Source: Candidatus Obscuribacterales bacterium
GTDB lineage: Bacteria; Cyanobacteriota; Vampirovibrionia; Obscuribacterales; Obscuribacteraceae
NCBI GenBank assembly: GCA_021732245.1
Contig: JAKFVJ010000320.1
Coordinates: 1-9,306 of the forward strand
Direction: 5' to 3'
DNA length: 9,306 nt
The translations under genes were made by a program, and so were the position numbers. Under the pieces are notes generated by a model. The model did not search any database, had not been told where the DNA came from, and saw only the letters and a list, made by a program, of their open reading frames with translations. Of this stretch, positions 1-5,800 are shown in pieces. Positions within the stretch are counted from its first letter, which is position 1, and each line of letters starts with the position of its first letter.

Positions 1-2
1 GC

Positions 3-1199
3 TTAGGAGTATTTAAGTACGCTAACTTTGCTGTGCAGAGCATGGACTGGTTCATGAAGCTAGTCACACATCACAACCCAGAGTGGGTAGTGAACATCAT
101 ATTGCCGTTGGGCATTTCATTCTTCACTTTCGAATTCATTCACTATCTATTTGAAATTTATCGCGGTAACAAACCAATTGATTCATTCGTGTTGTTTGCC
201 TTGTTCGCAGCATTTTTTCCAACGCAGATTGCCGGACCAATTAAGCGTTATCCTGATTTCCAAGCTCAGATGGAAACAGTCAAGAAAATCGAGCTTAGCT
301 ATTTTGACGATGGCATACCGCTAATTATTATTGGCTTTGCCAAAAAACTTTTGCTTGCCGACAATTTGTCGGTACTGGTGCAAATGGGATTGTCCGACCC
401 GTCAGTTTATGGCGCGCCGGAATTGTGGGTGTTTGCCTACGCCTTTGCTTTCCAGATTTACTTCGATTTCTCGGGCTATACCGACATCGCTCGTGGTTCG
501 GCAATGCTCTTTGGATATCACATTCCAATCAACTTCAACTTGCCTTACATCGCTGCTAACGCATCGGATTTCTGGCGTCGTTGGCACATTTCGTTGTCCA
601 CTTGGTTGAGAGACTATCTCTTTATTCCTTTGGGTGGATCGCGCGGTGGACGTTGGCTGACCAATCGCAATTTGTTTATCACGATGGCGCTTGGTGGCTT
701 GTGGCACGGCGCATCTTGGAACTTCGTTGTCTGGGGTGTGTATCACGGACTTCTGCTTATCGTGCATCGCGAATACGCTGAATTTGCACAAGGCGTTGAG
801 TGGCTCAAGAAGTTTTCACAGACGAAGATATACAACGTGTTGTCTGTCGTGTTGACATTCCAAGCTGTGGTTATAGGCTGGGTCTTCTTCCGCATGACGG
901 ACATCGGCGCTGCTTTCGGTATGGTGAAGCGCATGGTGCTTTGCTCGCCGATGTACACATCTATTGAAAATCACCACTTCATTATCATGAAGCAAGAGTT
1001 GCCGGTGATTGTACCGGTGGTCTTGATAATGGTGGCGTTGCTGCTGCTCACTAACTTCCCCATGAGCTTCTGCAATGAGCACGGCATCTTCAAGAAAATG
1101 CCGGCTCCGTTGAAGGCGGCATTCTGCTCGGTGCTTATCTTGGCGATGGTGACATTCTTGCCGGATAACTCGAAGCCGTTTATCTACTTCCAATTCTAG
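3..1199 (+). CDS. MBOAT-family O-acyltransferase (AlgI-like), 5' end outside the window
   Basis: Polytopic inner-membrane enzyme that moves an acyl (usually acetyl) group across the membrane for transfer to an extracellular glycan. The frame is open to the left edge, and the first residues (LGVFKYANF) already match the AlgI family, so the GTG at 33 is not the true start. Family signatures in order: GISFFTFEFIHYLFEIYRG near 160 bp in, FFPTQIAGPIKRY, FDFSGYTDIARG, FWRRWHISLSTWLRDYLFIPLGG, and LGGLWHGASWNFVVWGVYHGL, shown here piecewise. The His of WHGASW (codon 705-707) is the residue known as catalytic in this family, and WRRWH carries the second conserved His. Several hydrophobic stretches follow to the C-terminus. 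The next gene, an SGNH protein 10 bases downstream, is the classical partner. The acceptor glycan cannot be read from the sequence. Confidence 0.95.
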   Translation, partial: LGVFKYANFAVQSMDWFMKLVTHHNPEWVVNIILPLGISFFTFEFIHYLFEIYRGNKPIDSFVLFALFAAFFPTQIAGPIKRYPDFQAQMETVKKIELSYFDDGIPLIIIGFAKKLLLADNLSVLVQMGLSDPSVYGAPELWVFAYAFAFQIYFDFSGYTDIARGSAMLFGYHIPINFNLPYIAANASDFWRRWHISLSTWLRDYLFIPLGGSRGGRWLTNRNLFITMALGGLWHGASWNFVVWGVYHGLLLIVHREYAEFAQGVEWLKKFSQTKIYNVLSVVLTFQAVVIGWVFFRMTDIGAAFGMVKRMVLCSPMYTSIENHHFIIMKQELPVIVPVVLIMVALLLLTNFPMSFCNEHGIFKKMPAPLKAAFCSVLILAMVTFLPDNSKPFIYFQF

Positions 1200-1209
1200 G
1201 TATACATTG

Positions 1210-2433
1210 ATGCCAGCTTTGATAAACCTGGCGAAACGATTGGCGAGCAGCACTTTCGTGTGGGTCTTGCTTATCCTCGTATGTCTAGACGTAGGCATAG
1301 TCTATGGCAAGCCATTGCGATTGATGAATGCAACGAATCTAACTGGTATCAACCAGAATCCGGTTGTAGCTAAGTTGCGGGAATTCTTAGACTCGTCACG
1401 GAATCCGGATGTTGTAATTGTCGGCTCGTCGTTGACGCTTGTGCCGGCGGTAAGACTTGATGACCAATATCATGGTGTGCGAACGCGTTATTATCATTGG
1501 TACAGCCGCAACCATATACTTGAGTACGATAAGGCGGACTATCTCGCACACTTGTTGAGTGAGAAATTTGGACGCAAGATTGAAATTGCTAACTTGGGTG
1601 TTGTCGGAAGTATTATGTCTGATCACTATTTGGTAGTGGAAAAGACTTTGGCTGCCGGCAAGAAACCCAAACTCATAATATGTATGGTGGCACCGCGTGA
1701 CTTCATGGACAACACGCGCAGCGAAATTGATAAGACGCCGGTGTATAGCGCGTTGGGTGACTTCACTGCTTTCAATGACTTGCTGGCAAAGAATCCTGAG
1801 CCGGGTCGTGTATTTGATTTTGTTGTTGGTAACGTGTGGAAGTTTTACAAAGATCGTGGTGATTTTAAAACCATTATGACTACTTGGGCGTGTCACGCTT
1901 TTGATCGACAAGCAAGTCTATACCTGGCTAACAAGTTTGCTGGGCAGAAGGCAAATCCGAATGACGTGTATCTTGCCGGACCAATTGTCGGTGTCTTGGA
2001 TGATGTGAAACCAATATACGAAGTGAAACCAAATACCTTGTCCGACTTGGATGAATATAGAAGAGTCTACTTGCCCGTCAACAAGAAAATGATTGCAGAA
2101 CAGACGCCGTATTTGGAACGTCTTCTCAAGCGAGCTGGTGAAGATCAAGTGCCGGTGGTACTTGTGGCGTCACCATTGACGAAAGAAAACCTAGCACTTC
2201 TTCCTATTGCTGAACTTGCGGATTATCAAAAGCGACTTCAACAATTGTCTGCCGAATACGGTGCGTTGCTAGTTTATGCGCCTGCAAATCACTCACTAAA
2301 TGAGTTTGAAGACTCCTGTCATATGAATGCAACTGGTGGCAGCAAGTTTTATAGTGAGCTCATGAAGTCGATCTCTGGGGATCAAGATGTAGTGCAACGT
2401 CTACAATCTGGACAGCTGCTCGGACAACGATAA
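1210..2433 (+). CDS. SGNH-hydrolase-like membrane-anchored protein (AlgJ/DltD-type partner of MBOAT)
   Basis: Probably the extracytoplasmic acetyl-transfer partner of the MBOAT protein. The product has 407 residues from ATG 1210; a TTG at 1207 lies one codon earlier. I prefer the ATG because TAGG at 1197-1200 sits at a usable distance. An N-terminal membrane anchor (about residues 15-33, rich in V, L and I) is followed by DVVIVGSSLTLVP (about 67-79), a block I with the nucleophile-type Ser in G-S-S; then IANLGVVGS (about 127-134), a block II Gly; then a PKLIICMVAPRDFMDN stretch; and finally DSCHMNATGG (about 368-377), the Asp-x-x-His of block V. These are the elements of the SGNH fold. It is translated right behind the acyltransferase. 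Known families with this pairing acetylate alginate, other exopolysaccharides or cell-wall polymers; which applies here is unknown. Confidence 0.82.
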   Translation: MPALINLAKRLASSTFVWVLLILVCLDVGIVYGKPLRLMNATNLTGINQNPVVAKLREFLDSSRNPDVVIVGSSLTLVPAVRLDDQYHGVRTRYYHWYSRNHILEYDKADYLAHLLSEKFGRKIEIANLGVVGSIMSDHYLVVEKTLAAGKKPKLIICMVAPRDFMDNTRSEIDKTPVYSALGDFTAFNDLLAKNPEPGRVFDFVVGNVWKFYKDRGDFKTIMTTWACHAFDRQASLYLANKFAGQKANPNDVYLAGPIVGVLDDVKPIYEVKPNTLSDLDEYRRVYLPVNKKMIAEQTPYLERLLKRAGEDQVPVVLVASPLTKENLALLPIAELADYQKRLQQLSAEYGALLVYAPANHSLNEFEDSCHMNATGGSKFYSELMKSISGDQDVVQRLQSGQLLGQR

Positions 2434-2656
2434 CTACTAGCAAATATTTGCGGCAAGCAGTCTTGACCCGCTCGATAATTGTGGTGGAAATCACTTTGCG
2501 CCGCTTTGCTAGTGGCGCTATATGTGGTGTCGATGTTATCGATCTACAAATGTGACAATACGGTTGAGCGTAGTAATTAAATTTGGAATTTTTGCATTAT
2601 AGAGTCTGACAAGCGGATAAAATTAACTCCACTTTCTTTTCCTTTAGTGACATAAG
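2434..2656. other. Gap without a recognisable gene between SGNH gene and truncated GT4
   Basis: These 223 bases carry no convincing coding frame and no coding trace of the missing first half of the downstream glycosyltransferase. The reading frame of that gene is closed by TGA at 2648-2650. The only structure seen is a perfect 12-base palindrome GCAAATATTTGC at 2440-2451, just after the SGNH stop codon. I found no promoter with good spacing and no Shine-Dalgarno sequence in front of position 2657. Confidence 0.6.
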
Positions 2657-3826
2657 TTGGCATCTGTGCCTGCTATTCCGCTTCAGTTGCCGGTTATACC
2701 TTTAGGCGTTGATTGCGACAGCTATGCAAAAACTCCGGGATTTATCAGTGCTGCGCGCCAGAAGTGGAGACAAGGGCTGGGGATCAAGTCTGATGATGTA
2801 GCAGTATTATTTGTCGGACGATTGAGCTTTCATGCCAAAGCGCATCCGTTAGCGTTGTATCGTGCGCTTGAAGATGCTGGTAAGCAAACTGGGAAGAACA
2901 TTCATCTCATCATGTCTGGCTGGTTTGCAAATGATGCCATAAAGAATTCGTTTGTCGACGCAGCGCGTGTTTTCTGCCCATCTGTTAGAGTCACTTTTGT
3001 TGATGGACGCAAGAAAGATGTGCGTGAGTCGATTTGGTACGCAGCCGACATCTTCTCGTCGTTGTCGGACAATGTGCAAGAAACATTTGGCTTGACGCCA
3101 TTAGAGGCAATGGCTGCTGGGTTGCCTGTTGTGATTAGTAATTGGGACGGGTACAAAGAAACAGCTCGTCATGAAGAGAGTGGTTTTCTTATTCCAACTT
3201 GGGCGCCCCCTGCAGGCACATCAGAAGATATTGCTATTGAGCATGCCAATGGGTTGATGAATTATGACAACTACATTGGCTATCAGAGTCAGTTCTGTAA
3301 CGTTGATATTCAAGCGTGTACGAATGCATTTGTTGCGCTAATCGAAAGTCCTGAATTGCGTCGTCGAATGGGAGAAGCTGGGCAGAAGCGAGCGCGATTG
3401 AATTTCGATTGGCCGGTTATAGTGTTGCGGTATGAAGAGTTGTGGCAAGGACTGGCTGAGTTGCGTAAGTCAGGTATGGCTTATGACGATAGAAAGTCGA
3501 GCACGGTGTCTATGCCGGCGAGACAAGATCCGACTATTCTCTTCCAGGATTATCCAAGTAATGTGGTGAGTGATGAAACGATACTGGTTGCTACTTTGAT
3601 TCCCGACAAGGCGAATTTCGAAAAGGTATGCAGTGTGAGTATGAATACTTTTGCTGCTAGTAGAGTCGTCTTGATTAGTGAAGCTGAGCGCATTCTGTTG
3701 ATTGTAACGGAGAGCAAGTCAATTAAGTTGGGCGACTTGAAGAGGAATCTTCCTTCGGGTCGACATAAGGCGATCATGCTCACGGTGTTGTGGCTGAGCA
3801 AAATGGGGCTTTTGCAGTTGCAGTAA
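2657..3826 (+). CDS. GT4 glycosyltransferase lacking its N-terminal domain (probable remnant)
   Basis: The C-terminal half of a GT-B retaining glycosyltransferase of family GT4, which would bind the nucleotide-sugar donor. Counting from TTG 2657: VIPLGVD (13-19), the hinge motif that in full-length members follows about 150-200 residues of acceptor domain; LFVGRLSFHAK (51-61), with the phosphate-binding region; SLSDNVQETFGLTPLEAMAAG (about 135-155), holding the E-x7-E motif (Glu142, Glu150); and DGYKETARHEESGF for donor binding. A tail ending DPTILFQDYPS and onward matches a C-terminal extension I recall for one GT4 subgroup. The acceptor domain is absent: TGA at 2648-2650 closes the frame upstream, the TTG has no Shine-Dalgarno, and the first Met is about 85 residues in. 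It is therefore probably non-functional, though the remaining frame is fully intact, so the deletion may be recent. Confidence 0.75.
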   Translation: MASVPAIPLQLPVIPLGVDCDSYAKTPGFISAARQKWRQGLGIKSDDVAVLFVGRLSFHAKAHPLALYRALEDAGKQTGKNIHLIMSGWFANDAIKNSFVDAARVFCPSVRVTFVDGRKKDVRESIWYAADIFSSLSDNVQETFGLTPLEAMAAGLPVVISNWDGYKETARHEESGFLIPTWAPPAGTSEDIAIEHANGLMNYDNYIGYQSQFCNVDIQACTNAFVALIESPELRRRMGEAGQKRARLNFDWPVIVLRYEELWQGLAELRKSGMAYDDRKSSTVSMPARQDPTILFQDYPSNVVSDETILVATLIPDKANFEKVCSVSMNTFAASRVVLISEAERILLIVTESKSIKLGDLKRNLPSGRHKAIMLTVLWLSKMGLLQLQ

Positions 3827-3831
3827 ATGCA

Positions 3832-3867
3832 ACACGAGGATAGCTCGCGGGTGAACCATCCTCGTGT
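3832..3867. terminator. Stem-loop after the GT4 gene, possible terminator
   Basis: A perfect 10-base inverted repeat (ACACGAGGAT at 3832-3841, ATCCTCGTGT at 3858-3867) with a 16-base loop, starting 5 bases after the TAA of the GT4 gene. No run of T follows the stem on either strand, so it is not a standard intrinsic terminator. It may stop transcription by another route or protect an mRNA 3' end. Confidence 0.4.
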
Positions 3868-3948
3868 CTAGCCGTTGAGCAACTAACTACGCCGATCGGA
3901 AGAGTCGAGATAGCATCGTCGCGATGGCGACTGCGATTGTCATTGTAA

Positions 3949-4398
3949 TCAATTGCGACTGTCCTCTCCGCTATGTCCTTCTCTGAATTCGAGAAGCAAT
4001 GTTCTAATTGTTCTTTCGGAACCTTTATAACCGTGCTTTTCTACAAGTAGAGTAAAGACACATTTTGCGGTGATTGGGTCTCCCGTGGATTGTGTGGAGT
4101 GATACGCCCAGATTTGTCTGGCTTTTTCACGCCACTCGTCGCGTACAGGTTGTGGTCGTCGATTACGTTGACCGTCTGAGTTAACGTACTTCCTAATTGT
4201 GTTGCGGGCTATGTTGAACTCTTTGGCAATCGATCTAAAGCTTTTGTTTTCTTTGACCGCGAGTGCTTTCAGAAGTTCCCAGTCTGCATCGTAATAGGGT
4301 ACGCCGGAGTATTTGGTGATCCATTCAGCGAGTGTTTGTGGCTCGCTGGTGGTGATACCAGATTCTCCAAATGTGATGTGAGTGTTGTCGTTGTGCAT
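3949..4398 (-). CDS. HTH protein resembling the DNA-binding part of IS21 IstA, no catalytic domain
   Basis: A 149-residue leftward gene. Residues about 38-72 (DADWELLKALAVKENKS, then FRSIAKEFNIARNTIRKYVN) form a clear helix-turn-helix with the S-I-A-x-x-x-N-I-A-R-N-T-I-R-K pattern of IstA-like and resolvase-like HTHs. A second segment, ITAKCVFTLLVEKHGYKG then SERTIRTLL (about 108-135), matches the part that in IstA links the HTH to the DDE integrase domain. The protein ends soon afterwards, and no DDE domain or IstB ATPase gene follows to the left. It is either the leftover of an IS21-family element or a domesticated DNA-binding protein. The start ATG (complement of 4396-4398) has only a weak GAGG upstream. 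Three tandem dyad repeats at 4512-4580 lie just upstream and are candidate binding sites. The IstA link is from pattern memory, not a search. Confidence 0.68.
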   Translation of the reverse strand: MHNDNTHITFGESGITTSEPQTLAEWITKYSGVPYYDADWELLKALAVKENKSFRSIAKEFNIARNTIRKYVNSDGQRNRRPQPVRDEWREKARQIWAYHSTQSTGDPITAKCVFTLLVEKHGYKGSERTIRTLLLEFREGHSGEDSRN

Positions 4399-4463
4399 TG
4401 TATTCGCTGCCTCGGTTTTTTGCTTTCCTGAGATCGAATATATGCATCCAGCGTGGAGGATAT

Positions 4464-4607
4464 ATGGAAAAGAAATTGATTCCGTTTAACGTGGTGTCGT
4501 ATATGGTGGCACTTTCCAACGGGCGTGTTGGAGATTTTCCAACGAGTGTGTTGGACGTTTTCCAGCAAGTGTGTTGGAATGTGTTATTTGATAGAGTGAA
4601 TTTGTGA
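4464..4607 (+). CDS. Possible 47-residue small protein divergent from the HTH gene
   Basis: ATG at 4464 is preceded by GGAGGA at 4455-4460, the strongest Shine-Dalgarno in this part of the window, although only 3 bases separate it from the ATG. The product begins MEKKLIPFNVVSYMVALSNG and ends FDRVNL. Its second half is encoded by the tandem 23-base repeats; because 23 is not a multiple of 3, each copy is read in a different frame, which argues against selection on the protein. I recognise no family. It could be a leader peptide or chance. Confidence 0.22.
   Translation: MEKKLIPFNVVSYMVALSNGRVGDFPTSVLDVFQQVCWNVLFDRVNL
4512..4580. repeat. Three tandem 23-base units, each an imperfect palindrome
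   Basis: Units run 4512-4534, 4535-4557 and 4558-4580. Each has the core TTTCCAAC-N6-GTTGGA or a close variant; in the third the left arm reads TCCAGC. The units abut without spacers, so this is not a CRISPR array. They lie 114 bases upstream of the HTH gene's start codon. Regularly spaced dyads of this kind suit repeated binding sites for a DNA-binding protein, either as operators or, by analogy with IS21 ends, as transposase-binding repeats. Confidence 0.8.
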
Positions 4608-4608
4608 C

Positions 4609-4807
4609 TTTGTCATTCTGAGATAGCCGAAGAATCTGCCGCGTGGTGTGGAGGCACGCCGTACTGGAGGGGGCGTTCGAGGTGACACATGATTTTTGTA
4701 TTACGACTACAACTTCCTATTAATTGCGGCAGATTCTTCCGCGCGTCCGACGAGACATTTAGTCTCGTCTCCTTGCTTACAGCGCGCAGCTCGGTCAGAA
4801 TGACAAA
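4609..4807. repeat. Composite inverted-repeat element of about 199 bases (MITE-like)
   Basis: Two blocks at the left end recur inverted at the right end. TTTGTCATTCTGA at 4609-4621 pairs with its perfect reverse complement at 4795-4807 (13 bases). GAAGAATCTGCCGC at 4629-4642 pairs perfectly with 4726-4739 (14 bases). The blocks are 7 bases apart on the left but 55 bases apart on the right, where an extra hairpin lies (8-base arms 4749-4756 and 4762-4769, loop ATTTA). No credible gene lies inside. The layout is that of a small non-autonomous mobile element or two facing copies of a dispersed repeat. No target-site duplication is obvious. Confidence 0.72.
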
Positions 4808-4809
4808 AG

Positions 4810-4835
4810 AGGGCGCATGCAATGCGCCCCTACAA
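4810..4835 (+). repeat. 26-base palindromic dispersed repeat, copy 1
   Basis: Contains an 8-base perfect stem (GGGCGCAT at 4811-4818 and ATGCGCCC at 4822-4829, loop GCA) followed by CTACAA. The whole 26 bases recur exactly, in the opposite orientation, at 8826-8851. This copy abuts the right end of the composite inverted-repeat element. REP-like palindromes of this sort are scattered through many genomes. It has no T-run here on the + strand, so it is not a clear terminator for rightward transcription. Confidence 0.85.
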
Positions 4836-4875
4836 TTCAGAAGGACCGCGAATAATCTGTCGCGGTTGTCAATAC

Positions 4876-4904
4876 TTGACGGATGTCACGAATCGATATA
4901 TGCT
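4876..4904 (+). promoter_or_regulatory. Candidate sigma-70-type promoter for the 85-residue protein/dCTP deaminase operon
   Basis: TTGACG at 4876-4881 and TATGCT at 4899-4904 are separated by 17 bases (5/6 and 4/6 matches to consensus). This places the transcript start near 4911, just ahead of the Shine-Dalgarno GAGTGAGGG and ATG 4935. A small stem-loop (ACCGCGA 4845-4851, TCGCGGT 4860-4866, 8-base loop) lies immediately upstream and might bind a regulator or end upstream transcription. Confidence 0.5.
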
Positions 4905-4934
4905 ACGTATGTATGGTGAGTGAGGGTTTATCTT

Positions 4935-5192
4935 ATGACTAATGGCTTGTTGAAATGCAAAGTGTCATCAGGACTTTTCCCGCAAGAGAGCAGCGTGACA
5001 TTTTTGTCTGCGGATGGGGAGAGAGTAGAGCTATTTTGTCCTAATGAGTTCATTCAAGATAATTGTCTTCAGGTAGAGGTCTTGGAGGTTAAGGACGCAC
5101 GCTGCTTGGTTCAACTGCCTGCAGATCCTCTTACAGCGTCAAGAATTGTTGTAGTCGATCAAGATAGTCTAAAGATATTGCAGCCAGTCTGA
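4935..5192 (+). CDS. Small beta-rich protein of unknown function, upstream partner of dCTP deaminase
   Basis: An 85-residue protein from ATG 4935, chosen over GTG 4920 because GAGTGAGGG at 4918-4926 is well placed for the ATG. The sequence alternates hydrophobic and polar residues (LLKCKVSSGLF, ESSVTFLSADGERVELFC, CLQVEVLEVKDARCLVQLP, RIVVVDQDSLKIL), which suggests a small beta-barrel or beta-sandwich. It has four Cys but no zinc-type C-x-x-C pair. There is no signal peptide or membrane segment. I recognise no family. Its stop is 4 bases before the ATG of the deaminase gene, so the two are very likely co-transcribed and translationally coupled. A regulatory or structural role with the deaminase is inference only. 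Confidence 0.65.
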   Translation: MTNGLLKCKVSSGLFPQESSVTFLSADGERVELFCPNEFIQDNCLQVEVLEVKDARCLVQLPADPLTASRIVVVDQDSLKILQPV

Positions 5193-5196
5193 GCGA

Positions 5197-5799
5197 ATGT
5201 TACTTAGCAATACAGCAATATTTGACGCTCTAGATGATGGCAGATTGATAATTTCGCCAGAACCATTTCCACGCAATCGTACAACACAAGGACCGAAGTC
5301 ACCATACGACTCAACTGCTGTTGATCTAACTTTAGGAAATTGGTTTTCGGTCCCCAAGGAAAATCTGTCTATCACGATTGATGTCCCAAGTGGAAGCATT
5401 GTTGACACGCTCAGAACGATATATTAGGAACAGAATATTCCTGATGAAGGACATTTTGAGCTAAAGCCCAATCACTTCGTCTTGGCGCAAACCAGAGAGA
5501 AAGTTACACTCGCTGGAAGTCGCCTGCCAAATTGGAATGAAAAACCATTGTTGGCGGCACGGGTAGAAGGTAAGAGTTCATTTGCTCGATGTGGGTTGCT
5601 CGTACACTTTACGGCACCAACTATTCATTGCGGGTTTTCCGGTACTATCACGCTTGAAATAATTTGTCTTGGAAGATATCCAGTCAAGCTGAAGCCTGGT
5701 ATGGCAATCTGCCAGTTATTAATTGAAGAAGTACTTGGTGATCCTGCTGCGTATCAGAGTCAATTTCATGGTCAATCCACACCAGCTGGGCCAAAGTAA
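5197..5799 (+). pseudogene. dCTP deaminase/dUTPase-fold protein interrupted by in-frame TAG at codon 77
   Basis: The frame is continuous from ATG 5197 to TAA 5797-5799 (200 codons, a normal length for Dcd) except for TAG at 5425-5427. The N-terminal part has MLLSNTAIFDALDDGRLIIS and STAVDLTLGNWF, as in Dcd proteins. After the stop come HFELKPNHFVLAQTREKV, VEGKSSFARCGL (residues 123-134, with Ser127/Ser128 and Arg131) and APTIHCGFSGTITLEI (140-155, with Glu154). Arg131 and Glu154 are 23 apart, as are Arg115 and catalytic Glu138 in E. coli Dcd. KLKPGMAICQLLIEE and the FHGQSTPAGPK tail also fit. Known members deaminate dCTP to dUTP and some also hydrolyse dUTP. The position matching E. coli Asp128 is His144. 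A TTG at 5482 could restart the core, but no Shine-Dalgarno precedes it. Confidence 0.8.
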
Positions 5800-5800
5800 A

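Noticed and set aside
402..791. Leftward 129-codon frame inside the MBOAT gene, and similar long opposite-strand frames inside other genes (816-1298, 1396-1911, 7116-7817)
   Set aside because: They lie antisense to genes with unmistakable family motifs and show no motifs of their own.
3894..3904. Eleven bases (GATCGGAAGAG) identical to the start of a common Illumina adapter, suggesting adapter contamination at a junction
   Set aside because: The next bases (TCGAGATAG) do not continue any common adapter, and the flanking sequence carries on smoothly. A chance match is the simpler view, though reads here could be inspected.
4269..4568. Leftward 99-codon frame overlapping the HTH gene start
   Set aside because: It is in another frame over the real HTH gene, and its N-terminal part is simply the translation of the tandem repeats. 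No Shine-Dalgarno or family resemblance.
4512..4580. CRISPR array
   Set aside because: The units abut with no spacers, the period is only 23 bases, and no cas gene lies in the window.
4613..4919. Short frames on both strands through the repeat element
   Set aside because: They follow the inverted repeats and hairpins, have no Shine-Dalgarno and no recognisable protein pattern. Best read as non-coding repeat DNA.
5482..5799. Separate 105-residue gene encoding only the Dcd core
   Set aside because: No Shine-Dalgarno before TTG 5482, and the family motifs continue in the same frame upstream through the TAG (HFELKPNHFVL at 5452-5484), so it is the second half of one gene.
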